From: Pseudoflavitalea rhizosphaerae | Lineage (GTDB): Bacteria; Bacteroidota; Bacteroidia; Chitinophagales; Chitinophagaceae | DNA length: 64,000 nucleotides | Direction: 5' to 3' | Assembly (NCBI RefSeq): GCF_003991355.1 | Contig: NZ_RCSU01000015.1 | Coordinates: 62,001 to 126,000 of the forward strand | In this document: in pieces, positions 1 through 6,958 of the stretch | Numbering within the stretch: the stretch's first letter is position 1 | Layout: every line of letters begins with the position of its first letter | Made by a program: the position numbers and the translations under genes | The notes under the pieces: model-generated | The model's database searches: none | What the model was told of the DNA's origin: nothing | Seen by the model: only the letters and a program-made list of their open reading frames with translations

Positions 1-189
1 CGGGCCTTCGATAAAAAAGGACTGAAGTTCAAAAAGAAAGGCACCATACTCTCGGTGAAATTCAAAGAGCCGATGAAAATAGATTATGAAGCGCCGGCGG
101 ATGAGATACTGGCGCAGGTGATGGAGGCGATTGAGCAGAACAGGGAACGGCAATTCAAAAATCCAAAACAGGAACACAACAATCCATAG
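1..189 (+). CDS. 1-acyl-sn-glycerol-3-phosphate acyltransferase-like protein (C-terminal end only)
   Basis: Only the last 62 codons are in the window; the gene begins to the left of base 1. The frame is open from base 1 to the TAG at 187-189. The tail has a basic run (KKGLKFKKKG) followed by VKFKEPMKIDYE and an EILAQVMEAIEQ helix, which resembles the C-terminus of PlsC-type lysophosphatidate acyltransferases of Bacteroidota that make phosphatidate for phospholipid synthesis at the inner membrane. The catalytic HxxxxD part is off-window, so the call rests on the tail alone. The stop codon touches the left edge of a palindromic repeat. Confidence 0.55.
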   Translation, partial: RAFDKKGLKFKKKGTILSVKFKEPMKIDYEAPADEILAQVMEAIEQNRERQFKNPKQEHNNP

Positions 190-364
190 GGTGACTAAAA
201 AGGGCGGAGAGTTGGCAGCCGCTCGCCTCCCGGCGAGTGACTTGTATTTGTTCGCCTCCGGCGAATACCGCGTCGCCAGAGGCGACTGAATAAAACTCAC
301 TCGCCGGGAGGCGAGCGAGTGGGCACAGCGAAATGAAATGTAGCAACCTTTTGGTCAGCCCCCC
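189..364. repeat. Nested palindromic element, copy 1
   Basis: The gap between two convergent genes is filled by an element with degenerate terminal inverted repeats (left GGGTGACTAAAAAGG at 189-203, right CCTTTTGGTCAGCCCC inside 347-364). Its core is a pair of long inverted arms, each containing CTCGCC...GGCGAG, around smaller dyads (TTCGCCtccGGCGAA and GTCGCCagaGGCGAC). Read in the opposite orientation, the core matches copy 2 almost base for base over about 70 bp. It has no coding capacity beyond chance ORFs. The downstream gene's stop codon on the minus strand lies 3 bp past the right end. Confidence 0.85.
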
Positions 365-366
365 AT

Positions 367-894
367 TTATTTCAATCCTTCCTGGAAAAGTGCTTTCAGT
401 TCAGTGGCGTCATCCGGTTTCATTTTTCCACCGAGAATGAGGCGAAGCTGTCTTCTTCTCAATGCTCCTTCGAACAGGACTTTTTCTTCTTCCGTTTCAG
501 GAATGAGCTGAGGTACAGGACGTGATTTTCCGTTGGGGTCCAATGCTACAAAAGTGTAATAGGCTTCATTGCTTTTGTATTTGTATTGCTGGATTGCGTC
601 TTCACCCCAAACGCGCATATGCACTTCCATGGAGGAGTTGAAAGCGCGCGATACCCTTGCTTCGATATGTACCACATTGCCGAGCTTGATCGGATTTTCG
701 AAAGAAATATTATCTACCGAGGCTGTTACAACAGGAGCCGCGCAATGCTTCATAGCGGCCAGTGCGGCGGCAATATCCATCCAATACATCAGTCGCCCAC
801 CCATCAGGTTGCCGAACATATTCGTATCGTTTGGCAACACCAGTTCCGTCATCACTACGTACGATTCCTTAGCGGTTTTCGCTTTTCGTTCCAT
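367..894 (-). CDS. Acyl-CoA thioesterase, hotdog fold (YciA/BACH type)
   Basis: This 175-aa protein is a single hotdog-fold acyl-CoA thioesterase, expected to hydrolyse acyl-CoA to free acid and CoA in the cytoplasm. The family signature is visible near the N-terminus: N25, then GNLMGGRLMYWMD with D40, followed by the VTASVDNISFENPIKLG strand-helix segment typical of the BACH/YciA group. It is the usual single-domain length. It runs convergently toward the PlsC-like gene, with repeat copy 1 between them. A TATCTTTG promoter element lies 15 bp upstream. The chain length of the substrate cannot be read from the sequence. Confidence 0.9.
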   Translation of the reverse strand: MERKAKTAKESYVVMTELVLPNDTNMFGNLMGGRLMYWMDIAAALAAMKHCAAPVVTASVDNISFENPIKLGNVVHIEARVSRAFNSSMEVHMRVWGEDAIQQYKYKSNEAYYTFVALDPNGKSRPVPQLIPETEEEKVLFEGALRRRQLRLILGGKMKPDDATELKALFQEGLK

Positions 895-908
895 TTCTAA
901 AATTTTGG

Positions 909-916
909 CAAAGATA
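909..916 (-). promoter_or_regulatory. Bacteroidota -7 element for the thioesterase gene
   Basis: On the minus strand this reads TATCTTTG, a full match to TAnnTTTG. It is 14 bp upstream of the ATG, which implies a very short leader. No clear -33 TTTG was seen, so this is a motif match only. Confidence 0.4.
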
Positions 917-929
917 TTATCTCCGGTGC

Positions 930-2027
930 TTAGACAATAACGTTTGTTAGTTTTTTAAGGAATTCATCGTCTGCATCTACGCCAAGCCCGGGTGTATCGG
1001 GCGTTTCCACGAAGAATCCGTTGTATTTGATACCGCCTTTCACAGGATCTTCCTGGTGACCGATCAGGCAGGTGTCCATATCATAGAAGATCACATTTTT
1101 TTGTGATTGGGCAAAATGTGCAAAAGCGGAAAGCGCAACACGGCTTTCGAGCATGCCGCCCATCATGCAGGGGATGCCGGCTTCTTCGCAAACCTTATTG
1201 ATTGAAAGTGCTTCAAGGATGCCGCCGGATTTGGCGAATTTGATATTCACATAGTCACATGCATTCGCTTTGGTGAGCCGCAACGCATCATGATGATTGA
1301 ACACACTTTCATCTGCCATGATCTTCACCGGAGAGGCTTTCCGGAGGGCAGGGAGCAAGTGATCGTTCCAGGTGCGCATTGGCTGCTCACAGAACTGGAT
1401 ATCGTATTTACCGAGCTCCGTGAGTGCGTAGAGGGCATCCTCGTAAGACCAACCCTGGTTGGCATCTATGCGGAGGCCGGTGTTGGGGCCAACTGCCTCT
1501 CGGATGCGACGGATCCTTTCCACGTCGTCTTTTGCATTTTTTCCGAGTTTCACTTTTATGATGCGTACGCCGCGCTGAACATAATCCACTGCTTTGGCTG
1601 CCATCGCTTCCGGTGTATCGATCCCGATGGTAAGATCGGTCTCCAGCACTTTGCTGCCGCCGCCGAGCAGAGAGGTAACAGATTTATTTGCCTTCTTGCC
1701 GGCAAGATCATACAGGGCCATATCGAATGCACTCTTGATAGTGGCATTGAATGCGGTGTACAGGTGCAGTTCTGCCATCCGCCCTTCGATATCGGTAGCA
1801 TCCTTGTTCTTCCAGAGGGCGGCAAAATCCTTTGCCATCTCAAAACAGGTGGCCTGTGTTTCGCCCACTATCATAGGGAAAGCGGAGCATTCGCCTACGC
1901 CATAAAAGCCTTCGTCTGTATGGATCCTGATAAAAATATTCTGCGCGTAATGCATTGTACCCGTAGCGATAGTGAAGGGATGCATTGGGATACTGTACTT
2001 CCAGATTTGGGTGTTGGTGATGAGCAT
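930..2027 (-). CDS. Dipeptide epimerase, enolase superfamily (L-Ala-D/L-Glu epimerase type)
   Basis: The ATG at 2027 gives a 365-aa protein; an upstream in-frame start at 2057 would add 10 residues not expected in the family. It has the enolase-superfamily capping domain and (beta/alpha)7 barrel. The KVK motif (residues 158-160) and K263 in VNIKFAKSGG are the expected acid/base lysines, and D188 (DAN), E214 (CEQP) and D239 (ADES) are the metal ligands. Enzymes of this group epimerise the second residue of dipeptides such as L-Ala-D-Glu released in murein recycling; exact specificity cannot be read here. It is followed on the same strand by the thioesterase gene, 35 bp away. Confidence 0.85.
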   Translation of the reverse strand: MLITNTQIWKYSIPMHPFTIATGTMHYAQNIFIRIHTDEGFYGVGECSAFPMIVGETQATCFEMAKDFAALWKNKDATDIEGRMAELHLYTAFNATIKSAFDMALYDLAGKKANKSVTSLLGGGSKVLETDLTIGIDTPEAMAAKAVDYVQRGVRIIKVKLGKNAKDDVERIRRIREAVGPNTGLRIDANQGWSYEDALYALTELGKYDIQFCEQPMRTWNDHLLPALRKASPVKIMADESVFNHHDALRLTKANACDYVNIKFAKSGGILEALSINKVCEEAGIPCMMGGMLESRVALSAFAHFAQSQKNVIFYDMDTCLIGHQEDPVKGGIKYNGFFVETPDTPGLGVDADDEFLKKLTNVIV

Positions 2028-2126
2028 AATAGTATGAAATGGGCTGAAAGATAACAAAAATTGTCCTGTTTAACTCCCTGTCGGAGAATGGATAGTGCGC
2101 GCATATTTTGTTCAGTTTCTTTCCCT

Positions 2127-2134
2127 TACATTTG
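2127..2134 (+). promoter_or_regulatory. Promoter -7 element for proline dehydrogenase
   Basis: TACATTTG matches TAnnTTTG exactly, with a TTTG at 2107-2110 about 16 bp upstream as a candidate -33 element. The ATG follows at 2158, giving a leader of roughly 15-20 nt. Confidence 0.6.
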
Positions 2135-2157
2135 CGCCTAACATTCGTTAGTAGTTT

Positions 2158-3381
2158 ATGGATAATCCCGCACCGGTAATATCTTTCGATAACACAGAGT
2201 ATGCATTTGCTTACAAGAGCGACAAAGAATTAAAGAAAGCAAAATTCCTGTTTTCCAGTATGGGCATCGGGAGCCTCGTTAAGATCGGCACCCGTATTAC
2301 ACCCTGGGCCATCAAAGTGGGCCTTCCCATCAAAGGCATTATCCGAAACACTATATTCCGCCAGTTCGTGGGTGGTGAAACGCTGGAGCAAACGGCCATT
2401 GTAGCCAATAAGCTCGGCGAGTTCAATGTGCAGGTGATCCTCGATTATGGCGTGGAAGGAAAGGAAGGGGAAGATAATTTCGATCATGCCACGGACGAGT
2501 TCATCCGCGTGATCAAATATGCATCCACTCAACGTACGATGCCGTTCATGAGTATCAAGGTGACGGGCTTTGCGCGATTTGCGCTGCTCGAAAAACTGGA
2601 TGCAGCAGCTACTGACCGCAGCGGATACCAGGGCACTGTGCATACGGAAGTGTTGAACGATGCAGAGAAAGCGGAATGGGACCGTGTGGTAAAACGAATG
2701 GAAAGGATCATCAGCGCTGCTGCCGATAATAAGGTCGGCGTATTGGTAGATGCGGAAGAAACCTGGATCCAGGACCCGGTGGATGCACTTACCATGCAGA
2801 TGATGGAAAAATACAATCGCAACAGGGTAGTGGTGTATAATACGATTCAATTGTATCGTCACGACAGGCTACAATTCCTCAAGGATAGTTTCGCTGAGGC
2901 ACAAACGAAGAATTTTATCCTTGGCGCCAAACTGGTACGCGGCGCCTACATGGAAAAAGAACGTAAACGTGCAGAAGAGATGAACTATGCTTCACCCATT
3001 CAGCCTGATAAAGCCAGCAGTGATCGTGATTACAATGCCGGCGTTGAATTCTGTCTCAATCATATCGATCAGATAGCCCTGATCGTTGCTTCACATAATG
3101 AGTACAGCAACCTGCGCGCAACGCAGTTACTGGATGAAAGGAAAATTCCACACAATCATCCGCATGTACATTTTTCTCAACTCTATGGCATGAGCGATAA
3201 TATCACTTTCAACCTGGCCAGGGCGGGATTTGCGGTGAGCAAGTATTTGCCATTCGGGCCAATCGGCGATGTGGTGCCTTACCTCATGCGCAGGGCGCAG
3301 GAGAATTCTTCCGTGGCCGGGCAGACAGGGCGTGAACTGGGACTGATCAAGAAAGAAGTGGAAAGACGAAAACTGCAATAA
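2158..3381 (+). CDS. Proline dehydrogenase
   Basis: This 407-aa single-domain FAD enzyme oxidises L-proline to pyrroline-5-carboxylate and passes electrons to the membrane quinone pool. The PRODH barrel is recognisable from KLVRGAYMEKER, VASHNEYSN, the YGMSDN loop, and near the C-terminus KYLPFGP...VVPYLMRRAQEN and GQTGREL, which carry the substrate-binding arginines. It is the short monofunctional form, not a PutA fusion; no P5C dehydrogenase is adjacent. It reads away from the epimerase, and its stop is 24 bp before repeat copy 2. Confidence 0.93.
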   Translation: MDNPAPVISFDNTEYAFAYKSDKELKKAKFLFSSMGIGSLVKIGTRITPWAIKVGLPIKGIIRNTIFRQFVGGETLEQTAIVANKLGEFNVQVILDYGVEGKEGEDNFDHATDEFIRVIKYASTQRTMPFMSIKVTGFARFALLEKLDAAATDRSGYQGTVHTEVLNDAEKAEWDRVVKRMERIISAAADNKVGVLVDAEETWIQDPVDALTMQMMEKYNRNRVVVYNTIQLYRHDRLQFLKDSFAEAQTKNFILGAKLVRGAYMEKERKRAEEMNYASPIQPDKASSDRDYNAGVEFCLNHIDQIALIVASHNEYSNLRATQLLDERKIPHNHPHVHFSQLYGMSDNITFNLARAGFAVSKYLPFGPIGDVVPYLMRRAQENSSVAGQTGRELGLIKKEVERRKLQ

Positions 3382-3405
3382 CGCGAAATCATAACTACAT
3401 GAATC

Positions 3406-3553
3406 GGGGCTGACTAAAAAGCTACCATCTTAGAATTTCGGGGAGCCCACTCGCTCGCCTCTGGCGACGCGGTGTTCGCCGGAGGCGAACAAATACAAGT
3501 CACTCGCCGGGAGGCGAGCGACTGCAAGCTCTCTGACCTTTTTGGTCAGCCCC
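3406..3553. repeat. Nested palindromic element, copy 2 (best-preserved ends)
   Basis: This copy has well-kept terminal inverted repeats: GGGGCTGACTAAAAAG at 3406-3421 and its inverse complement (one mismatch) ending at 3553. Inside are inverted arms CACTCGCTCGCC and GGCGAGCGACTG and the small dyads GTTCGCCggaGGCGAAC and TCGCCtctGGCGA. It is in the opposite orientation to copy 1 and sits between the convergent 3' ends of proline dehydrogenase and the dienelactone hydrolase. No target-site duplication is obvious. Confidence 0.88.
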
Positions 3554-3572
3554 TGCATTTTATACCTGTATA

Positions 3573-4430
3573 TTATTTCAGTTTTTCATTGAAGAATTTG
3601 ATGGTCCTTTCCCAGGCCAGTTTGGCGGCCGCTTCGTTGTAGCGTGGTCCGGCAGTATCGTTGTGGAAAGCGTGCTGCGCTCCCTCATACATGTAAAGTT
3701 CATAAACAGTCCCTGCTTTTTTGAGCGCTTCCTCATAAGCGGCAATGCCTGCATTCACGCGTTCGTCCATTCCGGCATAATGCAGTTGTACAGCGGCTTT
3801 GATCTTTGGTACATCGGCAGCATCCGGCTGGCGGCCATAGAAGGCGACGGCGGCATTCAGTGAAGGCACATGCACTGCCAGCTGGTTGGCCATAGCGCCG
3901 CCCCAGCAGAATCCCACGCATCCGAAATGACCATTGGTGTCGGGCCTCGATTTCAGGTAATCGAATGCTTTGATGTAGCGATTGATATTTTTCGGCATGT
4001 CCAGTTTCCCGATAAGATCACGGGCCTGATCTGCATCTGTTGGAGTGCCACCTGATTCGGAAAGCGCGTCCGGCGCCAGTGCAATGAAACCTGCCTGTGC
4101 CACCCGCCTGGTCACATCTTCGATATGTGGGTTCAGTCCGCGGTTTTCATGGATCACCATTACTGCGCCGTACTTACCGGCGACGGAAGGCCTTGCCAGG
4201 TAGCCTTTCATGGTGATATCATCCGTAGGGTATGTGATGCGTTCGGTAACGATCTCTGTATTATTTTCTGCAACGGTAGCTGCCGAATCGTATTTCACTT
4301 CCAGTTGGGCGAGGGCGGTCATGGCTGCGGTAAGGCTGCCGGTAAGCAGCACAAGGCGTTTGATGAAATCATCGCGCTTCAGTGGTTTGTGCGTGTATTC
4401 ATCAAAAAGGTTGATGATCTGCTGGTCCAT
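3573..4430 (-). CDS. Dienelactone hydrolase family protein
   Basis: From the ATG at 4430 the protein has 285 aa and is an alpha/beta hydrolase of the dienelactone hydrolase family. The Cys-Asp-His triad is visible: C175 in GFCWGG, D222 in YAGMDERVNA and H253 in GAQHAFHND, with the family's E95 in HENRG. A segment around residues 23-42 (FIKRLVLLTGSLTAAMTALA) looks like a signal or anchor helix preceded by KRDD, as in YghX-like members, so it may act in the periplasm. The substrate is unknown. A farther upstream start at 4469 is possible but would lengthen the N-terminus without support. Confidence 0.85.
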   Translation of the reverse strand: MDQQIINLFDEYTHKPLKRDDFIKRLVLLTGSLTAAMTALAQLEVKYDSAATVAENNTEIVTERITYPTDDITMKGYLARPSVAGKYGAVMVIHENRGLNPHIEDVTRRVAQAGFIALAPDALSESGGTPTDADQARDLIGKLDMPKNINRYIKAFDYLKSRPDTNGHFGCVGFCWGGAMANQLAVHVPSLNAAVAFYGRQPDAADVPKIKAAVQLHYAGMDERVNAGIAAYEEALKKAGTVYELYMYEGAQHAFHNDTAGPRYNEAAAKLAWERTIKFFNEKLK

Positions 4431-4539
4431 ACAGGTGGTTTGATGTAGTGAAGAATGGAACGGTATCATTTAAAGTTAACAAAACTCCGCCTGGAAGTGA
4501 AGGAATTTGTTGACCTGTTGTATATTGCATGCCTGATCC

Positions 4540-4614
4540 GGATCGTTAGCTCAGTTGGTTTAGAGTATCGCCTCGACAAGGCGAGGGTCGTCAGTTCGAG
4601 CCTGACACGATCCA
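4540..4614 (+). tRNA. tRNA-Val (anticodon GAC)
   Basis: The 75-nt sequence folds as a complete cloverleaf: 7-bp acceptor GGATCGT/ACGATCC, D arm GCTC/GAGT, anticodon stem TCGCC/GGCGA, T arm GTCAG/CTGAC with loop TTCGAGC, discriminator A. The CCA end is not encoded. The anticodon loop reads TCGACAA, so positions 34-36 are GAC, but position 33 is C instead of the nearly universal U. The 3' 20 nt (4595-4614) plus one further base are repeated exactly at 6936-6956, marking it as an integration target. A TTGACC and TATATTG pair around 4510-4527 is a plausible promoter. Confidence 0.9.
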
Positions 4615-4615
4615 C
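4595..4615 (+). repeat. Attachment-site repeat, left (inside tRNA-Val 3' end)
   Basis: The 21 bases starting TTCGAGCCTGACACGATCC are identical to 6936-6956. They cover the T loop to the acceptor end, the usual crossover region for tyrosine integrases that target tRNA genes, so recombination leaves the tRNA intact. Confidence 0.8.
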
Positions 4616-4621
4616 CTGGTG

Positions 4622-4643
4622 ACACCCGAACGGGTGTTTTTTT
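4622..4643 (+). terminator. Rho-independent terminator after tRNA-Val
   Basis: The stem ACACCC/GGGTGT with loop GAAC is followed by a run of seven T. It lies 7 nt past the mature tRNA end, inside the left edge of the island, so it was probably brought in by the element. Confidence 0.8.
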
Positions 4644-4852
4644 ATGCCGGAACCCGCCGCCAGCCTGCTAAGACCACGTACAAAAAAGTACACCATGACT
4701 GGCTGGCCGATGGAAAAGTTCGAAGAACTGCTGCATTACAAGTTTGCCGAAAAAAAACTCAACGTGGTGCGCGACATTTTTATCTTCGCCAGCTTTACCG
4801 GCTTTAGTCACAAAGAACTTTTTACCCTGCGGCAGGAAGACCGGGACTATTT
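4644..4852 (+). pseudogene. Tyrosine recombinase (integrase) fragment
   Basis: Translation from 4644 gives a stretch, about residues 14-70, that resembles the junction between the core-binding and catalytic domains of Bacteroidota tyrosine integrases: TMTGWPMEKFEELL, then LNVVRDIFIFASFTGFSHKE, followed by LFTLRQEDRD. The family usually has VRDLFLFSCxTGLAYxDV at this point. Everything upstream (most of the SAM-like domain) and everything after about 4852 (the HxxR and Tyr motifs) is missing. The similarity stops almost exactly where the AbiEii stop codon (4847-4849, minus strand) lies, which suggests that an insertion or deletion joined the two. Confidence 0.65.
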
Positions 4853-5770
4853 GCCCCAAAGCACTGATTTAAGTTTCTCAACCGCCTGTCTGTGTTTTTT
4901 GTCGTCCATTTTTGACAAATTGAATAATTTCCATTGAACAGATGGCAGATTGGCAACATCTTCCATATTGGGCAAGCCCAGCAATTCCCATTGCGGGCTT
5001 CGCTCTTTGAACGATAGCAAGAACTTCCGTTCATCGGCCGTCATTTCCGTATTGATGAGTTCAATTAATTGCTCCCTTGTTTCTTCCAGTTTTTCAACGG
5101 GTATATCCACCTCTGCCATTTGTTTAAATTCCGCTTCGTACACTTCCCGTAAGTCTTTGCGATGTGGAGCAAGGAGTTCGGACATCGGTCGCTGATGGCT
5201 GACAAGGAACAGGAGGAATGTTTTTCGTAAGTCTTCCGTAAAGCCTTCGTTTTCGAGCAGGAACTTTACATCAAATAAATCGCGGGGATGTTGCCTGTCC
5301 AATGCAGCAGCAATCTTTCCTGCATACAAATCCGGCAACGAGGCAACTTGTATTTCGGCGTATCCAAACTCCCGTTCCACAGACTCACTTACTTCCATTC
5401 GCACTTCAGGGAATACCGTTCCACGGATTACGGGAGACAATTCCACTTTAATCCGCACATCTTCCAATTGCAGGATTAGGCGGAGTGCATTGCTCTGTTC
5501 GTGTGTGTTCTGTATGTGAATGCCCGGAATGGTTTTCTTAATCAGTTCGCTCAATCGGGATAATGCAGCACGGATGTTGACCAATGCTTCCTCACGGGCT
5601 TCGGAAGGCAGGTATAATAAATCTATATCCACTGAAAGCCGTGGCAGTTTCCTGTAAAAAAGATTGATGGCTGTACCGCCTTTCAGTGCGAAACATTTTT
5701 CACTGTCCAGAAGCGGCAGGATACGCACCAATAGTTGCACCTGTCTGTAATATATGCTGTCTTTTTTCAT
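4847..5770 (-). CDS. AbiEii-type nucleotidyltransferase toxin
   Basis: This 307-aa protein is the toxin half of an AbiE-like type IV toxin-antitoxin system, which in characterised members aborts phage infection through nucleotidyltransferase activity. The fold motifs are present: K30-GGTA (31-34) in LKGGTAINLFYR, SVDIDL with D48 and D50, a third acidic position in IKVELS (E110), and the K152 then DLFDVKF (164-170) helix typical of AbiEii/MenA toxins. The catalytic positions look intact. Its ATG is 1 bp after the antitoxin stop, so the two genes should be translationally coupled. The target and spectrum cannot be inferred. Confidence 0.88.
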   Translation of the reverse strand: MKKDSIYYRQVQLLVRILPLLDSEKCFALKGGTAINLFYRKLPRLSVDIDLLYLPSEAREEALVNIRAALSRLSELIKKTIPGIHIQNTHEQSNALRLILQLEDVRIKVELSPVIRGTVFPEVRMEVSESVEREFGYAEIQVASLPDLYAGKIAAALDRQHPRDLFDVKFLLENEGFTEDLRKTFLLFLVSHQRPMSELLAPHRKDLREVYEAEFKQMAEVDIPVEKLEETREQLIELINTEMTADERKFLLSFKERSPQWELLGLPNMEDVANLPSVQWKLFNLSKMDDKKHRQAVEKLKSVLWGK

Positions 5771-5771
5771 T

Positions 5772-6560
5772 TTAGGATTTGAAATCTTTGGGTACAGTTA
5801 TTTTATATGTTTTATCAAGCTCACCGCCTTTGACGATTACCCGGTTCCCGGAACCAAGATATATACTGTCGGTATTCAATTTTGAAAACCAGGTATAGTT
5901 GTGCCGTGAACCGAGCCAAAGGAAAAGCCGTTTGACTTTCACGTTGGTACAGGCTTCCAGTAATTTTTGCAAAGTGCGCGGCGATAAGGAGGTCATACCC
6001 TGTATAAGCTGGTCGGCGTGCTCCAATGAGATTTTATCGGGCACTTCGTTCAGCATTTCGAGGCAGGCCCGTTCCGGACAGGATATTTTCAATTCGTCCA
6101 TACCGTCTTTCCAGAAAACGGAAGATGTGAATTTGTCGGATATTGTGGTTCCTATACCGGAAAACAATTCATTCCGGGTATGGCGGACAAATGTTATCGT
6201 ATCTGATAGTTCATTTGGCCATACTGGTAATTTATCATTGCCATACAGATGTATGGTTTCTTTTTTTGATGTTGGCAGGTAATGGGAAAACCCTTTTAAT
6301 TCCAGTGCGGTCAATCCACCTACAACATAATCCGTTTTCATAACGGTTTGCAGGGTGTAAACTATGCTTTGCCAGGAAAGCTGAACCTTCCCACGGGTAT
6401 AAAGCCCTTTCCACAACAGCCTCAATTGCTCGCTCTTGACTAAGTTATCTATGGCGTGCGTATCCAAAGCAGCCTGCTCAACCAGCCATTTCCGGGTAAC
6501 AATCATGCTTTCGGGCATCATTTGTTCCAATAGTTTACGTCTTTCTGGATTAAATGCCAT
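5772..6560 (-). CDS. AbiEi-type antitoxin, transcriptional autorepressor
   Basis: This 262-aa protein (ATG at 6560; a TTG 9 bp earlier is less likely) has the two-part AbiEi layout. An N-terminal winged-helix region (MIVTRKWLVEQAALDTHAIDNLVKSE split over residues 15-45, then LLWKGLYTRGK) is followed by the antitoxin core (VVGGLTALELKGFSHYLP, CPERACLEMLNEVP). Family members bind inverted repeats in their own promoter and neutralise AbiEii without a stable protein complex. Here the promoter carries two palindromes (6580-6600 and 6642-6660) around a -7 element, which fits autoregulation. It is the first gene of the two-gene operon. Confidence 0.86.
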   Translation of the reverse strand: MAFNPERRKLLEQMMPESMIVTRKWLVEQAALDTHAIDNLVKSEQLRLLWKGLYTRGKVQLSWQSIVYTLQTVMKTDYVVGGLTALELKGFSHYLPTSKKETIHLYGNDKLPVWPNELSDTITFVRHTRNELFSGIGTTISDKFTSSVFWKDGMDELKISCPERACLEMLNEVPDKISLEHADQLIQGMTSLSPRTLQKLLEACTNVKVKRLFLWLGSRHNYTWFSKLNTDSIYLGSGNRVIVKGGELDKTYKITVPKDFKS

Positions 6561-6579
6561 ATTTACCAATTTTAATTTA

Positions 6580-6660
6580 GACGGCGTTAATCGCCGTTAA
6601 AACAAAATTACATAAACGTTTTGTTTGCCGAAATAAATAATAACGGCGTTTATCGACGTT
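6580..6660 (-). promoter_or_regulatory. AbiE promoter with two palindromic operator sites
   Basis: On the minus strand the -7 element TAATTTTG (plus-strand 6603-6610) matches TAnnTTTG. It is flanked by two related palindromes: ACGGCGttaatCGCCGT at 6581-6597 and AACGGCGtttatCGACGTT at 6642-6660. The two sites are direct copies about 62 bp apart and share further bases downstream (TTAAAA...TACnTAAACNTTTT). One overlaps the start of transcription and the other lies upstream of the -33 region, a layout that suits cooperative repression by AbiEi. Confidence 0.7.
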
Positions 6661-6935
6661 AAAATGTATTTACGTAAACTTTTCATTTTTTCAGTGCTAC
6701 CCCAAATTGATTAGATAAAATATTGGATAGAGAAGATTCGCTGTAAATCATTAAGCAGGGCAAAGAATGAACTTTAATTGTAGATGACTTAAATAATCAG
6801 ATATGGTTTCCTAATAAACGTTGAATCCATATGCCTTCATTTGTGAAAATTCGTATCTCTTTTTTTGTCTTTTTTATTTGATGCCCTGCCTATTTGCTAT
6901 ACTTTAATTGGTTGTCAATAAGATGGTTGAATTGA
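6661..6935. other. AT-rich non-coding right end of the AbiE island
   Basis: No ORF of note is present. The decamer ACTTTAATTG occurs at 6771-6780 and again at 6901-6910, and GCAGGGCA (6755-6762) is the inverse of TGCCCTGC (6882-6889). These may be leftover integrase arm sites or chance repeats in AT-rich DNA. Confidence 0.4.
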
Positions 6936-6956
6936 TTCGAGCCTGACACGATCCAC
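6936..6956 (+). repeat. Attachment-site repeat, right
   Basis: This is an exact 21-bp copy of the tRNA-Val 3' end. It is not part of a tRNA: the preceding sequence does not supply the 5' half. It marks the right boundary of the island and is probably the original 3' end of the tRNA gene. Confidence 0.8.
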
Positions 6957-6958
6957 AC

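Larger units (their letters stand above)
4595..6956. mobile_element. Small integrated island at tRNA-Val carrying an AbiE toxin-antitoxin pair
   Basis: A 2.36-kb segment is bounded by exact 21-bp repeats of the tRNA-Val 3' end. It holds a terminator, a fragment of a tyrosine recombinase reading inward from the tRNA, and the AbiEii and AbiEi genes on the minus strand, followed by about 370 bp of AT-rich non-coding DNA with short repeats. The integrase is truncated, so the element should not move by itself. The bounds are inferred from the repeats; comparison with an empty site would confirm them. Confidence 0.75.

Noticed and set aside
6771-6910. Repeated ACTTTAATTG decamers as integrase arm sites
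   Set aside because: Two short AT-rich repeats in AT-rich DNA are easily chance; noted in the feature list but not claimed as functional.
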